Shown here in pieces: positions 43,740-53,893 of a stretch of 60,271 bases of DNA. The position numbers and the translations under genes were made by a program. The stretch covers positions 1 through 60,271 of the forward strand of contig NZ_LDTF01000023.1 of NCBI RefSeq assembly GCF_001477495.1, in the 5' to 3' direction. The DNA is from Sphingomonas yabuuchiae (lineage in GTDB: Bacteria; Pseudomonadota; Alphaproteobacteria; Sphingomonadales; Sphingomonadaceae). The first letter of the stretch is position 1, and each line of letters starts with the position of its first letter. The notes beneath the pieces are model-generated. The model was not told where the DNA came from and did no database searches. It saw nothing but the letters and a program-made list of their open reading frames with translations.

Positions 43740-44887
43740 GCGCCTGCTCCCGCCAAATTCCGTGTCCTTTGCGATTTGCCCACCGGCAAGACCATGCGCG
43801 GTGCGTCGAGGCTTTCGACGAGATCGGCCAAGTCGCTCGCCGCCTCGGGTCGTCCACAGGCGCGGGCGCGCCCGGCCGCATTCTCCAGCGCCGCCGGGTC
43901 CAGGCCCAGCTTCTGCATCTGCTTCGCGAGTTCGACCGGCGTGAAGTCGCCCTGCGCGATGGTCCGTGCGCCGCCCGCCTTCGTCATTTCACGCGCGTTC
44001 ACTGTCTGGTGATCGTCGGTCGCAGAAGGCAGCGGCACCAGGATCGCCGGGCGCCCCGCGACCGTCAGTTCGGCCAGCGTCGAGGCCCCTGCCCGCGCGA
44101 TCACTAGGTGCGCCCAGGCCAGCTGCTCGGGCAGGTCGGGCAGATAGGTGGCAAGTTCGGCCGGAATCTCATGCTCGGCATATTTGGCGCGCACCGCGTC
44201 GATATCCTCGATCCGCGCCTGATGCGTCACCTGCAACCGCCGCCGAAAGGTAACGGGCAGCATGGCGAGGCCATCGGGTACGACCTGGCTCAGGATGCTC
44301 GCCCCCTGGCTGCCGCCGGTGACGAGGACGCGGAAGATGCCGTCCTCCTCCAGCAGCGGATAGGGACGCGCGCGCAGCGCCAGCACCTGATCCCGCACCG
44401 GATTGCCGACCAGCCGGGTCTTGTCGGAATGCTTCGCGCTCAGCCGCTGCGTATCCTCATAGGACAAGGCGATCGCATCGACCTTGCCCGCGACCAGCCG
44501 GTTGACCCGGCCGAGCACGGCGTTCTGCTCGTGGATCGCGGTCGGAATACCTTCCGCAAACGCTGCCAGCAGCGCGGGCATCGCCGGATAACCGCCAAAG
44601 CCGATCACCGCCGCCGGACGGAAGGTCTTGTAGAGTTCGCGCGCCATCGCCCGGCCGCGCCACATCTCGCGCAGCGCCTTGGCCCAGCCGACCGGCCCGC
44701 CCGAAAAGCGCCCGGCGGGCAGCACGTGCGTCTGGATATCCTCGAACAGCCCGGGGAAGCGCACGCCGCGCGCGTCGGATACCAGCGCGACGCGGTGGCC
44801 GCGCCGGGTCAGCTCGGCCGCCAGCGCGGCGGCGGGAACCATATGGCCGCCGGTTCCTCCGGCGGCGAGGACGAAGTGACGGCTCAT
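43736..44887 (-). CDS. murG: Undecaprenyldiphospho-muramoylpentapeptide GlcNAc transferase
   Basis: A 383-residue GT-B glycosyltransferase that adds GlcNAc to lipid I to make lipid II on the cytoplasmic membrane face. The glycine-rich loop [12 protein letters not shown] at the N-terminus and the second [10 protein letters not shown] loop are characteristic, as are [12 protein letters not shown] and [11 protein letters not shown]. The ATG at 44887 overlaps the ftsW stop by 4 nt. Confidence 0.96.
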   Translation of the reverse strand: MSRHFVLAAGGTGGHMVPAAALAAELTRRGHRVALVSDARGVRFPGLFEDIQTHVLPAGRFSGGPVGWAKALREMWRGRAMARELYKTFRPAAVIGFGGYPAMPALLAAFAEGIPTAIHEQNAVLGRVNRLVAGKVDAIALSYEDTQRLSAKHSDKTRLVGNPVRDQVLALRARPYPLLEEDGIFRVLVTGGSQGASILSQVVPDGLAMLPVTFRRRLQVTHQARIEDIDAVRAKYAEHEIPAELATYLPDLPEQLAWAHLVIARAGASTLAELTVAGRPAILVPLPSATDDHQTVNAREMTKAGGARTIAQGDFTPVELAKQMQKLGLDPAALENAAGRARACGRPEAASDLADLVESLDAPRMVLPVGKSQRTRNLAGAGA

Positions 44888-46113
44888 TGCCCGCTCCACC
44901 TGACTACATAGGGGCTGCGCGTCAGGAACGGATTGCGCCGCGTGAATGCCAGCAACAACCCCATCCCGATCGACAGCGCGATCATCGACGAGCCGCCATA
45001 GCTGATGAACGGCAGGGTCATCCCCTTGGATGGGGCAAGCCCCGTGTTCACCGCCATCGAGATCAGCGCCTGCGCGCCGAACTGCACCGCCAGCCCGGAG
45101 GCGGCGTAGAGCTTGAACTCGTCCTGTTCGTCAAGCAGCTTCACGAACACGCGCACCACGATCGCCAGGAAGACCAGCGCGATGATCGAACAGGCGATCA
45201 GCCCGAACTCCTCGCCGATCACCGAGAAGATATAGTCGGTATGCGCCTCGGGCAGGCCGAACTTGGCGGTGCCGCCACCCGGCCCCGTGCCCGTCCAGCC
45301 CCCTGCGGTCAGCGTGTTGTGCGCGGCATTGACCTGGAAGTGGTCGGCCGCCCCCTCGCCATCGACATCGGGAAACAGGAACGCGTTGATGCGATTGCGC
45401 GCCACGCTGTAGAACATATAAGCCGCCGTCAGCCCGACCGGCACCATGGCGGCCAGCCCCAGCATGATCCGCATCGGCGTGCCGGAGATCATCAGCAGCG
45501 CCGCCCAGATCACGCAGAAGACGATGGTCTGGCCGAAGTCGGGCTGCATCATCAACAGCCCTGCGACCAGCCCGGTCAGCCCCATGGTGATCAGCGTGGC
45601 GGGCAGATCGCGCTCCCTGGCCTTCAGCGACAGGAGCCAGGCGGTCGTCACCACGAACATCGGCTTCAGGAACTCGGACGGCTGGAACTGGGCGAAACCA
45701 AAGCCGATCCAGCGCCGCGCGCCGTTGATCTCCACCCCGATAAAGGGCGTGACCGCTAGAATGGCAATCAGCACGCCGGTGCCCAGCACCGCCATGCGCC
45801 GTGCCGTGACGACAGGCAGCATCGAGACGGCGAACAACACCGGCAGCGAGACGCCGACCCACATCACCTGTCGCCAGAAATAATAGAGCGGCGCGAACTT
45901 CCGATGCTCGCCCGAATAGCGCATCGCGGTGGCGGGGCTGGCGGCGGCGACCGCGATCAGGCCGATCGCGATCAGGAACAGGGTGAGCAGCAGCAGCACC
46001 CGGTCGATATCCCAGAACCAGGTGCCGAGCGGCGAACGGTCGCCGCGCCCGCCCCGGCCCTTCATCGACCCGATCAGGCCGGGGCGCGGGGTCTTGGGTG
46101 CGCGATCATTCAT
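44884..46113 (-). CDS. ftsW: Peptidoglycan glycosyltransferase FtsW
   Basis: A 409-residue SEDS protein with about ten membrane helices that polymerises lipid II at the septum together with FtsI. The region INGARRWIGFGFAQFQPSEF carries the family signature, and the later PEAHTDYIFSVIGEEFGL and LPFISYGGSSM segments are typical. Its start overlaps the murD stop by 4 nt (ATGA). Confidence 0.96.
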   Translation of the reverse strand: MNDRAPKTPRPGLIGSMKGRGGRGDRSPLGTWFWDIDRVLLLLTLFLIAIGLIAVAAASPATAMRYSGEHRKFAPLYYFWRQVMWVGVSLPVLFAVSMLPVVTARRMAVLGTGVLIAILAVTPFIGVEINGARRWIGFGFAQFQPSEFLKPMFVVTTAWLLSLKARERDLPATLITMGLTGLVAGLLMMQPDFGQTIVFCVIWAALLMISGTPMRIMLGLAAMVPVGLTAAYMFYSVARNRINAFLFPDVDGEGAADHFQVNAAHNTLTAGGWTGTGPGGGTAKFGLPEAHTDYIFSVIGEEFGLIACSIIALVFLAIVVRVFVKLLDEQDEFKLYAASGLAVQFGAQALISMAVNTGLAPSKGMTLPFISYGGSSMIALSIGMGLLLAFTRRNPFLTRSPYVVRWSGQ

Positions 46114-47489
46114 GCCAGCACCTCCACGGCGGCGCGGAAGGCATCGCCGCGCGCCTCATAGTCGCGGAACTGGTCGAAACTGGCACAGGCCGGGGACAGC
46201 AGCACCGTGTCGCCGGGCTGCGCTGCGGCAGCCGCATGGGCGACCGCCGCCTCCAGCGTGCCCGACTGCTCGACCACCGGCACCTTGTCCTTCAGCAGAT
46301 CGAAGAACAGCGGCGCGGCCTCGCCGATCGTATAGGCCGCGACGACGTGATCCAGATGCGCGGTGCAGGCGTCGAGGTCGTCGCCCTTGCGCTTGCCACC
46401 GACGATCCAGTGGACGCGGGGGAAGGCCGCCAGTGCGGGGGCGGTCGAGTCCGGGTTAGTCGCCTTGGAGTCGTTGACGAAGGCGACGCCGTTCCGGGTC
46501 GCGACATGCTGCATCCGGTGCGGCAGGCTGGCATAGGTGCGCAGACCCGCTTCTATCACATCCTTGGCTATGCCCAGCGCTCGCGCCACGGCGATGGCCG
46601 CCTGGGCGTTCTGGGCATTGTGCGGGCCTTGCAGTGCGGGCCAGCGGGTCTGGTCGATCATGCCGGGCGCAATGGTCACGAGATCATCGGTCCGCCCGGC
46701 GAGCCCTTGCGCGATATTGGCCGAGGCCTCGTCGCCGGCGCCGACGACCGCGACATGCCCCGCCGACTGCATCGCGAACAGCCGCGCCTTGGAAGCTGCG
46801 TATCCTTCGAACCCGTCATAGCGATCGAGATGATCGGGCGTGATGTTCAGCAGCACCGCGACGTCGCAATCCAGGCTTTGCGTCAGGTCGATCTGATAGC
46901 TGGACAGTTCCAGCACATAGACCCCGCCCTCGGGCAGCGGCTCCTGCCCCAGGATCGGCAGGCCGATATTGCCGCCCATCAGGGTCGGTACGCCCGCCGT
47001 CTTCAGGATGTGGTGGACCAGCGCGGTCGTGGTCGACTTACCGTTGGTGCCGGTGATGCCGACGACCTTGTGCGGCGGCAGGTCGTGCCGCGCCTGGGCG
47101 AACAGTTCGATGTCGCCGATGACCGGCACCCCCGCCGCGCGGGCGGCTGCGGCGAGCGGATGGGTATTGAGCGGCACACCCGGCGACACGACGAGCGCGT
47201 CGAAGCCGGACAGGTCGAGCGTGTCGAGGTCAATGAAGTCAAGCCCCTCCCCTTCAGGGGAGGGGTTGGGGTGGGGCGCGCCCTCAGGCGGTAGGGTTTG
47301 CGGTAACGCCCCACCCCCAGCCCCTCCCCTGAAGGGGAGGGGAGCGAGGGCCTCGCGCTTGGCGGGATCGCTGTCCCATGCCACCACGCGCGCTCCGCCT
47401 TCCAGCAGCGCCGAAACGGTTGCGGCGCCGGAGCGTGCGAGCCCCAGCACCGCGTATCGTTTCCCCGCCCAGTCGCGCGAAACGATCAT
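46110..47489 (-). CDS. murD: UDP-N-acetylmuramoylalanine-D-glutamate ligase with in-frame repeat insert
   Basis: A 459-residue Mur ligase adding D-glutamate. The ATP-binding [17 protein letters not shown] and the N-terminal [16 protein letters not shown] region are typical. Residues 50-82 are encoded by a 99-bp GC-rich palindromic repeat that keeps the frame and adds a Pro/Gly-rich stretch ([20 protein letters not shown] then [13 protein letters not shown]) between the WDSDPAK strand and [13 protein letters not shown]. Without it the protein would be 426 residues, near the usual length. The ATG at 47489 overlaps mraY by 4 nt. Confidence 0.93.
   Translation of the reverse strand: MIVSRDWAGKRYAVLGLARSGAATVSALLEGGARVVAWDSDPAKREALAPLPFRGGAGGGALPQTLPPEGAPHPNPSPEGEGLDFIDLDTLDLSGFDALVVSPGVPLNTHPLAAAARAAGVPVIGDIELFAQARHDLPPHKVVGITGTNGKSTTTALVHHILKTAGVPTLMGGNIGLPILGQEPLPEGGVYVLELSSYQIDLTQSLDCDVAVLLNITPDHLDRYDGFEGYAASKARLFAMQSAGHVAVVGAGDEASANIAQGLAGRTDDLVTIAPGMIDQTRWPALQGPHNAQNAQAAIAVARALGIAKDVIEAGLRTYASLPHRMQHVATRNGVAFVNDSKATNPDSTAPALAAFPRVHWIVGGKRKGDDLDACTAHLDHVVAAYTIGEAAPLFFDLLKDKVPVVEQSGTLEAAVAHAAAAAQPGDTVLLSPACASFDQFRDYEARGDAFRAAVEVLA
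47244..47342. repeat. Palindromic repeat inserted in frame within murD
   Basis: Two arms, GCCCCTCCCCTTCAGGGGAG then GGG-TTGGGGTGGGGCG, and a near-perfect reverse complement at the other end, form an inverted repeat of about 36 bp per arm around a 30-nt centre. Each arm is itself a CCCCTCCCC-TTCA-GGGGAGGGG palindrome. The 33 codons contributed contain no stop on the coding strand. Confidence 0.85.
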
Positions 47490-48556
47490 CGCAGCTTCAA
47501 CGTCGACAGACCCGCCAGTGCCAGCACGAAGGCGATGATCCAGAAGCGGATCACCACGGTCGGCTCCGACCAGCCGAGCTGTTCGAAATGATGGTGGATC
47601 GGCGCCATGCGGAACACCCGCTTGCCGGTCCGCTTGTAGAAAAAGACCTGGATGATGACCGACATCGCCTCGACCACGAACAGGCCGCCGATGATGCCCA
47701 GCACGATCTCGTGATGCGCAACGACCGCGATGGTGCCGAGCGCGCCGCCCAGCGCCAGGCTGCCGGTATCGCCCATGAACACCGCCGCCGGAGGTGCGTT
47801 GAACCAAAGGAAGGCCAGCCCCGCCCCGACCACCGCGCCGCAGAAGATCGCGAGTTCGCCCGCGCCCGGCACATGCGGAATGCCCAGATAATCGGCGAAC
47901 TTCACGTTACCCGCCAGATACACGATCACCATGAACGCGACGCTGGCGATGATGACGGGCATCGTCGCCAAGCCATCGAGACCATCGGTCAGGTTCACCG
48001 CATTGCCGAACGCGACGATCGTGAAGGCGGCGAACAGCGGATAGAAATAGCCGAGGTCGATATACATGCGCGAGGTGAAGGGCAGGTACAGATGCGGCCC
48101 GTTCTGCCCCATGATGATCCATGCCGCGACGCCCGCAATAGCGAACTCCAGCAGCAACCGGGTCTTGCCCGACACGCCCGCCGTCGAGGCCTTCCGCACC
48201 TTGTCGTAATCGTCGAGGAAACCGATCGCGCCGAAACCCAGCGTCACGAACAGGCACGCCCAGACGAACGGGTTGAACACGTTCATCCAGATCAGGATGG
48301 ACAGCGTCATGCTGGTCAGGATCATCAGCCCGCCCATGGTCGGCGTGCCGCGCTTGGCGAGGTGGGTCTGCGGCCCGTCGGCGCGGATCGGCTGTCCCTT
48401 GCCCTGGCGGACGCGCAGCCAGCCGATGAAGCGCGGCCCGATGATCAGGCCGATGAACAGCGCGGTCGCCACCGTCGCGCCGGTACGGAACGACTGGTAA
48501 CGGATGAGATTGAGAAGCCCCGGAAAACCGAGATACTCCGCGATCCAGTACAGCAT
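47486..48556 (-). CDS. mraY: Phospho-N-acetylmuramoyl-pentapeptide transferase
   Basis: A 356-residue integral membrane enzyme that makes lipid I from UDP-MurNAc-pentapeptide and undecaprenyl phosphate. About ten membrane helices; the conserved acidic motifs [19 protein letters not shown] and [12 protein letters not shown], plus the HHHFE segment, are all present. It begins 5 nt after murF and overlaps murD by 4 nt. Confidence 0.97.
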   Translation of the reverse strand: MLYWIAEYLGFPGLLNLIRYQSFRTGATVATALFIGLIIGPRFIGWLRVRQGKGQPIRADGPQTHLAKRGTPTMGGLMILTSMTLSILIWMNVFNPFVWACLFVTLGFGAIGFLDDYDKVRKASTAGVSGKTRLLLEFAIAGVAAWIIMGQNGPHLYLPFTSRMYIDLGYFYPLFAAFTIVAFGNAVNLTDGLDGLATMPVIIASVAFMVIVYLAGNVKFADYLGIPHVPGAGELAIFCGAVVGAGLAFLWFNAPPAAVFMGDTGSLALGGALGTIAVVAHHEIVLGIIGGLFVVEAMSVIIQVFFYKRTGKRVFRMAPIHHHFEQLGWSEPTVVIRFWIIAFVLALAGLSTLKLR

Positions 48557-48561
48557 TTAAC

Positions 48562-49935
48562 TCACGCCCCGCCCGTTGGGGTATCGCCGCGCAGGGCCGC
48601 CACGACACGCGACAGCCCGACTCCGTTCGACCCCTTGATCAGCACCACGTCACCCGGTGCGATGATAGCGGCCAGCGCCTCGCGCGCGGCCTTCGCGTCC
48701 GGCACATGGACGAAATCGACCCTGCCCTCAAGCGCGGCCGCCAGCGGCGCCATCGATTCGCCGACCAGCAGCGCCCGTTCGACGCGCGCCGCGATGATCG
48801 GCTCGGCCAGCCCGGCGTGATAATCGGCGGAGTCCTCGCCCAACTCGCGCATCTCGCCCAGTATCGCGACATGGCGGCCGGGTTCCTCGGCCAGCACCGC
48901 CAGCGTCGCGCGCATCGAGGCGGGATTGGCGTTGTAGCTCTCGTCGATGACCAGCGCGCCATTGGCGGCCCGGAACCGCGCGCCGCGTCCGGCAATGCCA
49001 CCCAGTTCGGCCAGCGCCAGCCCGGCCAGCCCCAGATCGCCGCCCGCCGCATCGACGGCGGCGAGCACGGCCAGTGCATTGGACACCCAATGCCGCCCCG
49101 GCTGCGACAGGGTGAAATTCAGTTCCTTGTCGCCCAGCTGGGCATTGACGAAGCTGCCGCCGGTCGCGCCGCGCATCGCCTCGACCGCGCGGACATCGGC
49201 GGCGGGATCGAAGCCGAAGGTCACGATGCGGTCGGCATAGGGCCTGGCGGCGGCGATCAGCCGGTCACGGTGCGGACTGTCATAGGGGACGATCGCCGTG
49301 CCGCCGGGCTGAAGCCCCTGGAAAATCTCACCCTTGGCGTCGGCGATCGCGGACTCATCGGGAAAGAACTCGGTATGCGCGGGCGCGATGGCGGTGACGA
49401 TGGCGATATGCGGGCGCACCATCGCGGTCAGGGCGGACAGTTCGCCCGCATGGTTCATGCCCATCTCGAACACGCCCGCACGGACATCGCGCGGCATCCG
49501 CGCGAGGCTCAGGGGCACGCCGGTATGGTTGTTGTAGCTCTTGACCGAGCGGTGCACCGCGCCGCGCCAACCGCGTTCGAGGGCGGCGTAGAGCGCTTCC
49601 TTGGCGCTGGTCTTGCCGACCGATCCGGTGACGCCGATAATCGTCGCCTGCGTTCGGGCACGACTGGCACGGGCCAGGTCCTCTAGTGCATGGAAGCTGT
49701 CGGTGACGCGGACGTGCGGATGATCGGTCGAGTTGCTGACCAGCGCCCCGGCCGCCCCCTGCCCGAACGCCTGGTCGAGGAAGCGGTGGCCATCGGTCGC
49801 TTCGCCCGATAGGGCGACGAACAGGTCGCCGGGGCCGACCTCGCGGCTGTCAAAGGCGACGCCGGAGACGTCGAAGTCGGCCGAGGCCGTTCCGCCGGTC
49901 GCCGCGGCGATCTCCTGCGCGGTCCACAAGGTCAT
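48562..49935 (-). CDS. murF: UDP-N-acetylmuramoyl-tripeptide-D-alanyl-D-alanine ligase
   Basis: A 457-residue Mur ligase that adds the D-Ala-D-Ala dipeptide. The ATP-binding motif is GVTGSVGKTSAKEALY and the later KSYNNHTGVPLSL and DESYNANPASMRATL are MurF signatures. Its ATG at 49935 overlaps the stop of a previously unlabelled 43-codon ORF by 4 nt (ATGA), so translation may be coupled to that ORF. Confidence 0.96.
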   Translation of the reverse strand: MTLWTAQEIAAATGGTASADFDVSGVAFDSREVGPGDLFVALSGEATDGHRFLDQAFGQGAAGALVSNSTDHPHVRVTDSFHALEDLARASRARTQATIIGVTGSVGKTSAKEALYAALERGWRGAVHRSVKSYNNHTGVPLSLARMPRDVRAGVFEMGMNHAGELSALTAMVRPHIAIVTAIAPAHTEFFPDESAIADAKGEIFQGLQPGGTAIVPYDSPHRDRLIAAARPYADRIVTFGFDPAADVRAVEAMRGATGGSFVNAQLGDKELNFTLSQPGRHWVSNALAVLAAVDAAGGDLGLAGLALAELGGIAGRGARFRAANGALVIDESYNANPASMRATLAVLAEEPGRHVAILGEMRELGEDSADYHAGLAEPIIAARVERALLVGESMAPLAAALEGRVDFVHVPDAKAAREALAAIIAPGDVVLIKGSNGVGLSRVVAALRGDTPTGGA

Positions 49936-50063
49936 TTGCGGTCCTCGGCGGTCTTCGCCCCGTAATGCAGCGACAGCTTGGGCCGAACCTGTGCGGGAGC
50001 GTCCGGCTGTACGGCATCGGCCTTGTCCACCGGGGGCGTCTTGGTCGGAGCCTGCGCCGTCAT
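49932..50063 (-). CDS. Small coupled ORF between murE and murF
   Basis: A 43-codon ORF with ATG at 50063 overlapping the murE stop (ATGA) and TGA at 49932-49934 overlapping the murF start (ATGA). The product, MTAQAPTKTPPVDKADAVQP then DAPAQVRPKLSLHYGAKTAE and DRK, is Ala/Pro/Lys-rich, hydrophilic and without a membrane helix. The double 4-nt coupling is the same spacing used by genuine genes of this cluster, which argues that it is translated. I recognise no family. Alternatively it only carries ribosomes from murE to murF. Confidence 0.6.
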   Translation of the reverse strand: MTAQAPTKTPPVDKADAVQPDAPAQVRPKLSLHYGAKTAEDRK

Positions 50064-51502
50064 GCCGCGCACTCCCGCGCGACGGTCACGTCGTCGAAAG
50101 GCAGGACAAGATCGCCGACGATCTGGCCCTGCTCATGCCCCTTGCCCGCGATCAGCACGATATCCTGCTCGCCCGCCTCGGTGATGGCGGCGGCGATGGC
50201 CTCGCGGCGGTCGCCGATCTCGATCGCGCCGGTCGCGCCGCGCATCACCTGCGCGCGGATCGCGGCAGGGTCCTCGGTGCGGGGATTGTCGTCGGTGACG
50301 ATCACCCGGTCGGCATGCATCGAGGCGACCTGCCCCATGACCTCCCGCTTGCCCGGATCGCGGTCGCCGCCCGCGCCGATCACGACGATCAGCCGCCCGC
50401 CCGCATGGGGCTTCAGCGCGGCGATCGCCGCCTCGATCGCGTCGGGCGTATGGGCATAGTCGACATAGACCGGCGCGCCGCTCCGCGCGATGGCGGCGCG
50501 TTCCAGCCGCCCGCGCACCGGCTGCAACCGGGCGAGGTTCGCGATGGTCGTCGTCAGATCGCCACCCGTCGCCAGCACGAGGCCCGCCGCGACCAGCGCG
50601 TTGGCGGCCTGATAGGCGCCGATCAGCGGCAGTTGGACCTTGTGCGCTTGGCCATGCTCGTCCTCGATGACCAGCCCCTGCCCCAACAAGGTCGGATGCC
50701 GCTCGACCAGCTTCAGCGTCGATCCGCGCGTGCCGACCGTCACCAGCCTGTTGCCGCGCGCGCGGGCCAAGTCGATCACCCGCCCGCTCTCGACATCGTC
50801 GGCCCAGACCACAGCCGTGCCGTCGAGCGACAGGACCTCGGAAAAAAGCCGCATCTTCGCCGCGAGATAGGCGCCCATGTCGCCATGATAGTCGAGGTGA
50901 TCGCGCGACAGGTTGGTGAAGGCCGCCGCCGACACCTTCAGCCCCTCGGTCCGATACTGGGTCAGTCCGTGGCTCGACGCCTCGAACGCCAGATGCGTCA
51001 CGCCTTCGCGCGCCAGTCCTGCGACGTTCGACAGGAAGGTCACCACGTCCGGCGTGGTCAGGCCGGTATAGGTCCGCTCGTCGGCGGTGGTCACGCCCAG
51101 CGTCCCGATCGAGGCGGCGTGATGCCCCGCCATGCGCCAGAGCTGGCGTGTCATCTCGACCGTGGAGGTCTTACCGTTGGTGCCGGTCACCGCGACCGCC
51201 ATCGCCGGGAAGGGCGCGAAGAACGCCGCCGCCAGCCGGGCGAAGGTCGCGCGCGGTTCGTCCGAGGCGATGTGGACCGCGCCCTCGACATGTACGCCCG
51301 GTCGCGCGACGACCGCCACCGCGCCGCTGCGCACCGCATCGGCGATGAAGTCCTCGCCATTCACCCGCGCGCCCTGGAACGCGCCGAAGATCGTGCCGGG
51401 CGCGACCTTGCGGTGGTCGATCGCGAAACCGGAGACGAGGGCGTCGCCGCCCTCGCCCTGGATATCGCCCTGAATGCCGGCGGTCAGTTGGTTCAGCTTC
51501 AT
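50060..51502 (-). CDS. murE: UDP-N-acetylmuramoyl-tripeptide synthetase (MurE)
   Basis: A 480-residue Mur ligase that adds the third amino acid, most likely meso-diaminopimelate in a Gram-negative. The ATP motif is AVTGTNGKTSTVEMTRQ, and the later TDDNPRTEDP matches the DNPR signature associated with the meso-A2pm-adding enzyme. The ATG at 51502 begins MKLNQLTAGIQGD; the frame extends upstream into ftsI without support. It lies 10 nt after ftsI. Confidence 0.95.
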   Translation of the reverse strand: MKLNQLTAGIQGDIQGEGGDALVSGFAIDHRKVAPGTIFGAFQGARVNGEDFIADAVRSGAVAVVARPGVHVEGAVHIASDEPRATFARLAAAFFAPFPAMAVAVTGTNGKTSTVEMTRQLWRMAGHHAASIGTLGVTTADERTYTGLTTPDVVTFLSNVAGLAREGVTHLAFEASSHGLTQYRTEGLKVSAAAFTNLSRDHLDYHGDMGAYLAAKMRLFSEVLSLDGTAVVWADDVESGRVIDLARARGNRLVTVGTRGSTLKLVERHPTLLGQGLVIEDEHGQAHKVQLPLIGAYQAANALVAAGLVLATGGDLTTTIANLARLQPVRGRLERAAIARSGAPVYVDYAHTPDAIEAAIAALKPHAGGRLIVVIGAGGDRDPGKREVMGQVASMHADRVIVTDDNPRTEDPAAIRAQVMRGATGAIEIGDRREAIAAAITEAGEQDIVLIAGKGHEQGQIVGDLVLPFDDVTVARECAA

Positions 51503-51512
51503 GCCGCGCCCC

Positions 51513-53231
51513 TTATCGTCCATCCACCGGCGGCGACTTCGGGTCCTGCCACAAGGTGGGCAGGATGTCCGACTCGTCGATGTCCTTGGTGGCATCGGGC
51601 ACCACGCCCAGCATCGCGCCGACCCGCGTGATCGTCCGCCCGACCACGGGGGCGGCGTTCCAGGCTGCGGTCTTCCACCCGAACGTCTCCTTTGTACCCT
51701 TTGGCGAGTCGAGCATCGCCAGCACCACATAGCGCGGCGCATCCATCGGGAACGCCGCGGCAAAGGTAGCCACGTTGCGCGACCGATCATAGCCGCCCGC
51801 GACCGCCGCCTCGGCGGTGCCGGTCTTGCCCCCGACGCGGTAGCCGGGCGCATCGCCCTTGCGGCCCGTGCCCCGCATCACGATCAGGCGCAGCATCTGC
51901 CGCATCTTGTAGCTGGTCGTCTCGCTGATGACCCGCCGGCCCGCCGCGGCATGGCCCGGCGCGACCTTCATCAGTGTCGCAGGGCGCCAGATGCCGCCAT
52001 TGACCAGCGCCGCATAGGCCGAGGCCAGATGCAGCGGGGTCACCGCGATGCCGTGACCATAAGCCGTCGTCATCGTCGTCGTGCGCGCCCAATAGGTGGG
52101 CAGCAGCGGGCGACCCTTTTCGCGAAGCTCGATATCGGGCTTGGTATCGAAGCCCAGCTTCTTGAACATGGTCTGCATCCGCTGCGGCCCGATCTCGTCG
52201 GCGATGCGTGCGGTGGCGATGTTGGACGAATAGATCAGCGTCTCGGCCATGTTCAGCCAACGCTTCGGATCGCCCGCTTCGTCATGGATGGTATAGCCGC
52301 CGACCTTGAGCGGATGGGTCGCGTCGAAGCGTCGCTGCATCGAGGTGACGACGCCGTTTTCCATGGCGGTGGCCATGGTAATCGGCTTGAAGGTCGAACC
52401 CAGCTCGAACACGCTCTGCGTCGTGATGTTGCGCAGTTCCTCGGTGCCCGCCATGCCGACCCGATTGGGGTTGAAGGTGGGCAGCGAGACCATCGCGATC
52501 ACTTCGCCGGTATGCACGTCCAGGATGATCCCGCCGCCGCCACGCGCGGAGAAGGTATTCATCGCCCGGCCCAGCTCGCTTTCCAGCGCGGCCTGGGCGC
52601 GGGTGTCGATCGACAGGGCGACGGGCTTGCCCGTCTGCGCCGGGTTGAGGAGCCGTTCGTCGAGCACGCGCTCCATGCCGCTCATCCCGTGCCCGTCGGT
52701 CGACAGGAAGCCCAGCGCATGCGCGGCGAGCGAGGATTGCGGATAGAGGCGCTGCGTCTCGCGATCGAAGACCAGGCCGGGTTCGCCGATGGCGTTGACC
52801 TGCTCGACCAGCGTGGGGCTGGCGCGGCGTTGCAGATAGACGAAATTCGCCTTGCGGGTCAGCTGGCCATAGAACCAGGCCTGATCGCCACGATCGGGCA
52901 TCAGCGCGGCGAGCCGCGCGGCGATCTCCATCGGGTCGCCGATCAGCTTCTTCGGATGGACCGCGATCGTCCAGCTGTCGATCGTGCGCGCGAGCGGCGC
53001 GCCGTTGCGGTCGACGATATCGCCGCGCGCCGCCAGCGTCGCGGTCCGGGCCGCCGCATCGGCGGGTCCGGCGAACACCGCCAGCAGCATCAATCGTCCG
53101 ATCACGACGACCACCGCCGCGCCGAACAGCATCATCAGCATCATCAGACGCATATGCGTCGTCGCGACCAGCGCGTGGCGCTGGCCGGCGGTACGCTGCG
53201 TTCCGGCGGGACGCGCGACCAGAACGCTCAA
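51513..53231 (-). CDS. ftsI: Penicillin-binding protein FtsI (septal transpeptidase)
   Basis: A 572-residue class B PBP that cross-links septal peptidoglycan with FtsW. A membrane helix at about 30-52, a PBP dimerisation domain, and the transpeptidase domain with SxxK in ELGSTFKPITM, SxN in YSSNIATARIA and KTGTAEAAV are intact. The start is a TTG overlapping the ftsL stop by 4 nt (TTGA), which is unusual for such a major gene; later ATGs would remove the basic N-terminal tail. Confidence 0.94.
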   Translation of the reverse strand: MSVLVARPAGTQRTAGQRHALVATTHMRLMMLMMLFGAAVVVVIGRLMLLAVFAGPADAAARTATLAARGDIVDRNGAPLARTIDSWTIAVHPKKLIGDPMEIAARLAALMPDRGDQAWFYGQLTRKANFVYLQRRASPTLVEQVNAIGEPGLVFDRETQRLYPQSSLAAHALGFLSTDGHGMSGMERVLDERLLNPAQTGKPVALSIDTRAQAALESELGRAMNTFSARGGGGIILDVHTGEVIAMVSLPTFNPNRVGMAGTEELRNITTQSVFELGSTFKPITMATAMENGVVTSMQRRFDATHPLKVGGYTIHDEAGDPKRWLNMAETLIYSSNIATARIADEIGPQRMQTMFKKLGFDTKPDIELREKGRPLLPTYWARTTTMTTAYGHGIAVTPLHLASAYAALVNGGIWRPATLMKVAPGHAAAGRRVISETTSYKMRQMLRLIVMRGTGRKGDAPGYRVGGKTGTAEAAVAGGYDRSRNVATFAAAFPMDAPRYVVLAMLDSPKGTKETFGWKTAAWNAAPVVGRTITRVGAMLGVVPDATKDIDESDILPTLWQDPKSPPVDGR

Positions 53232-53893
53232 CGCCGCCGCCGCGCTTCGGTCTTGGCGCCCTTCAGAATGTCACCCAGCGTGGTGTCGGACAGCAGCTGG
53301 CGATCGAGCATCGCCACGGCTTCCGGCCGGACCTTCGCGACGGCGGCGGCGGTGCGGACGGTTGCGATCGGGGCAGGCTTGGCCTTCTTGGCGCTGACGA
53401 CGTGCTCCGACACGGCCTGGACGATCTGCGGCTTGGGCAGGTCGACCTTGGCGAGGCGGACGACGGGGGCGGGCGCGTTGGGCTTGGCCGGGGCAGCGGG
53501 CGCGGCGGCGGCCACGGCTTCCGGCTGGACGATCACGGGCGCGGGCTGCGAGGGGACGAGCAGCGCGGCGGTCTGGATCGCACCCTCGGCGGGGCCGCGG
53601 GTCACGTCGAGCGAGGCCAGCTGCGCCTCGTCACCGACGAACTGGCCCGCGACCGGCGCCGTCAGCGCCAGCGTGTCGCCGTTCCACTTTTCCAGCTGGA
53701 CCAGATTGGCGCGGGTGTCGAACTCGGTCTCCAGCGCGCGGATGTCACGCTGCGCAGCGGCGATGCGGCCGTTGACGTCGTCGAGCTTCTTGCGCTCCGC
53801 CGCCACCTGCAAGGAGACGAGGTAGAATCCCAGGACGACTGCGACGCAGCTCCCGAACCACCCTATCCCCCTCAACCGATACGCCGCCGTCAT
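53228..53893 (-). CDS. ftsL: FtsL-like divisome protein
   Basis: A 221-residue bitopic protein in the position of ftsL. One membrane helix (about 10-30) is followed by a coiled coil (about 33-70, [20 protein letters not shown]), as in FtsL, then a long Ala/Pro/Val-rich extension that typical FtsL lacks and a basic tail ([10 protein letters not shown]). FtsL sequences diverge widely, so the name rests mainly on layout and order between rsmH and ftsI. It overlaps both neighbours by 4 nt. Confidence 0.75.
   Translation of the reverse strand: MTAAYRLRGIGWFGSCVAVVLGFYLVSLQVAAERKKLDDVNGRIAAAQRDIRALETEFDTRANLVQLEKWNGDTLALTAPVAGQFVGDEAQLASLDVTRGPAEGAIQTAALLVPSQPAPVIVQPEAVAAAAPAAPAKPNAPAPVVRLAKVDLPKPQIVQAVSEHVVSAKKAKPAPIATVRTAAAVAKVRPEAVAMLDRQLLSDTTLGDILKGAKTEARRRR

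Noticed and set aside
51474..53825. 783-codon plus-strand open frame opposite ftsI and ftsL
   Set aside because: It runs across two real genes on the other strand and ends in Ala/Ser/Thr-rich low complexity; it is a shadow of the coding strand.
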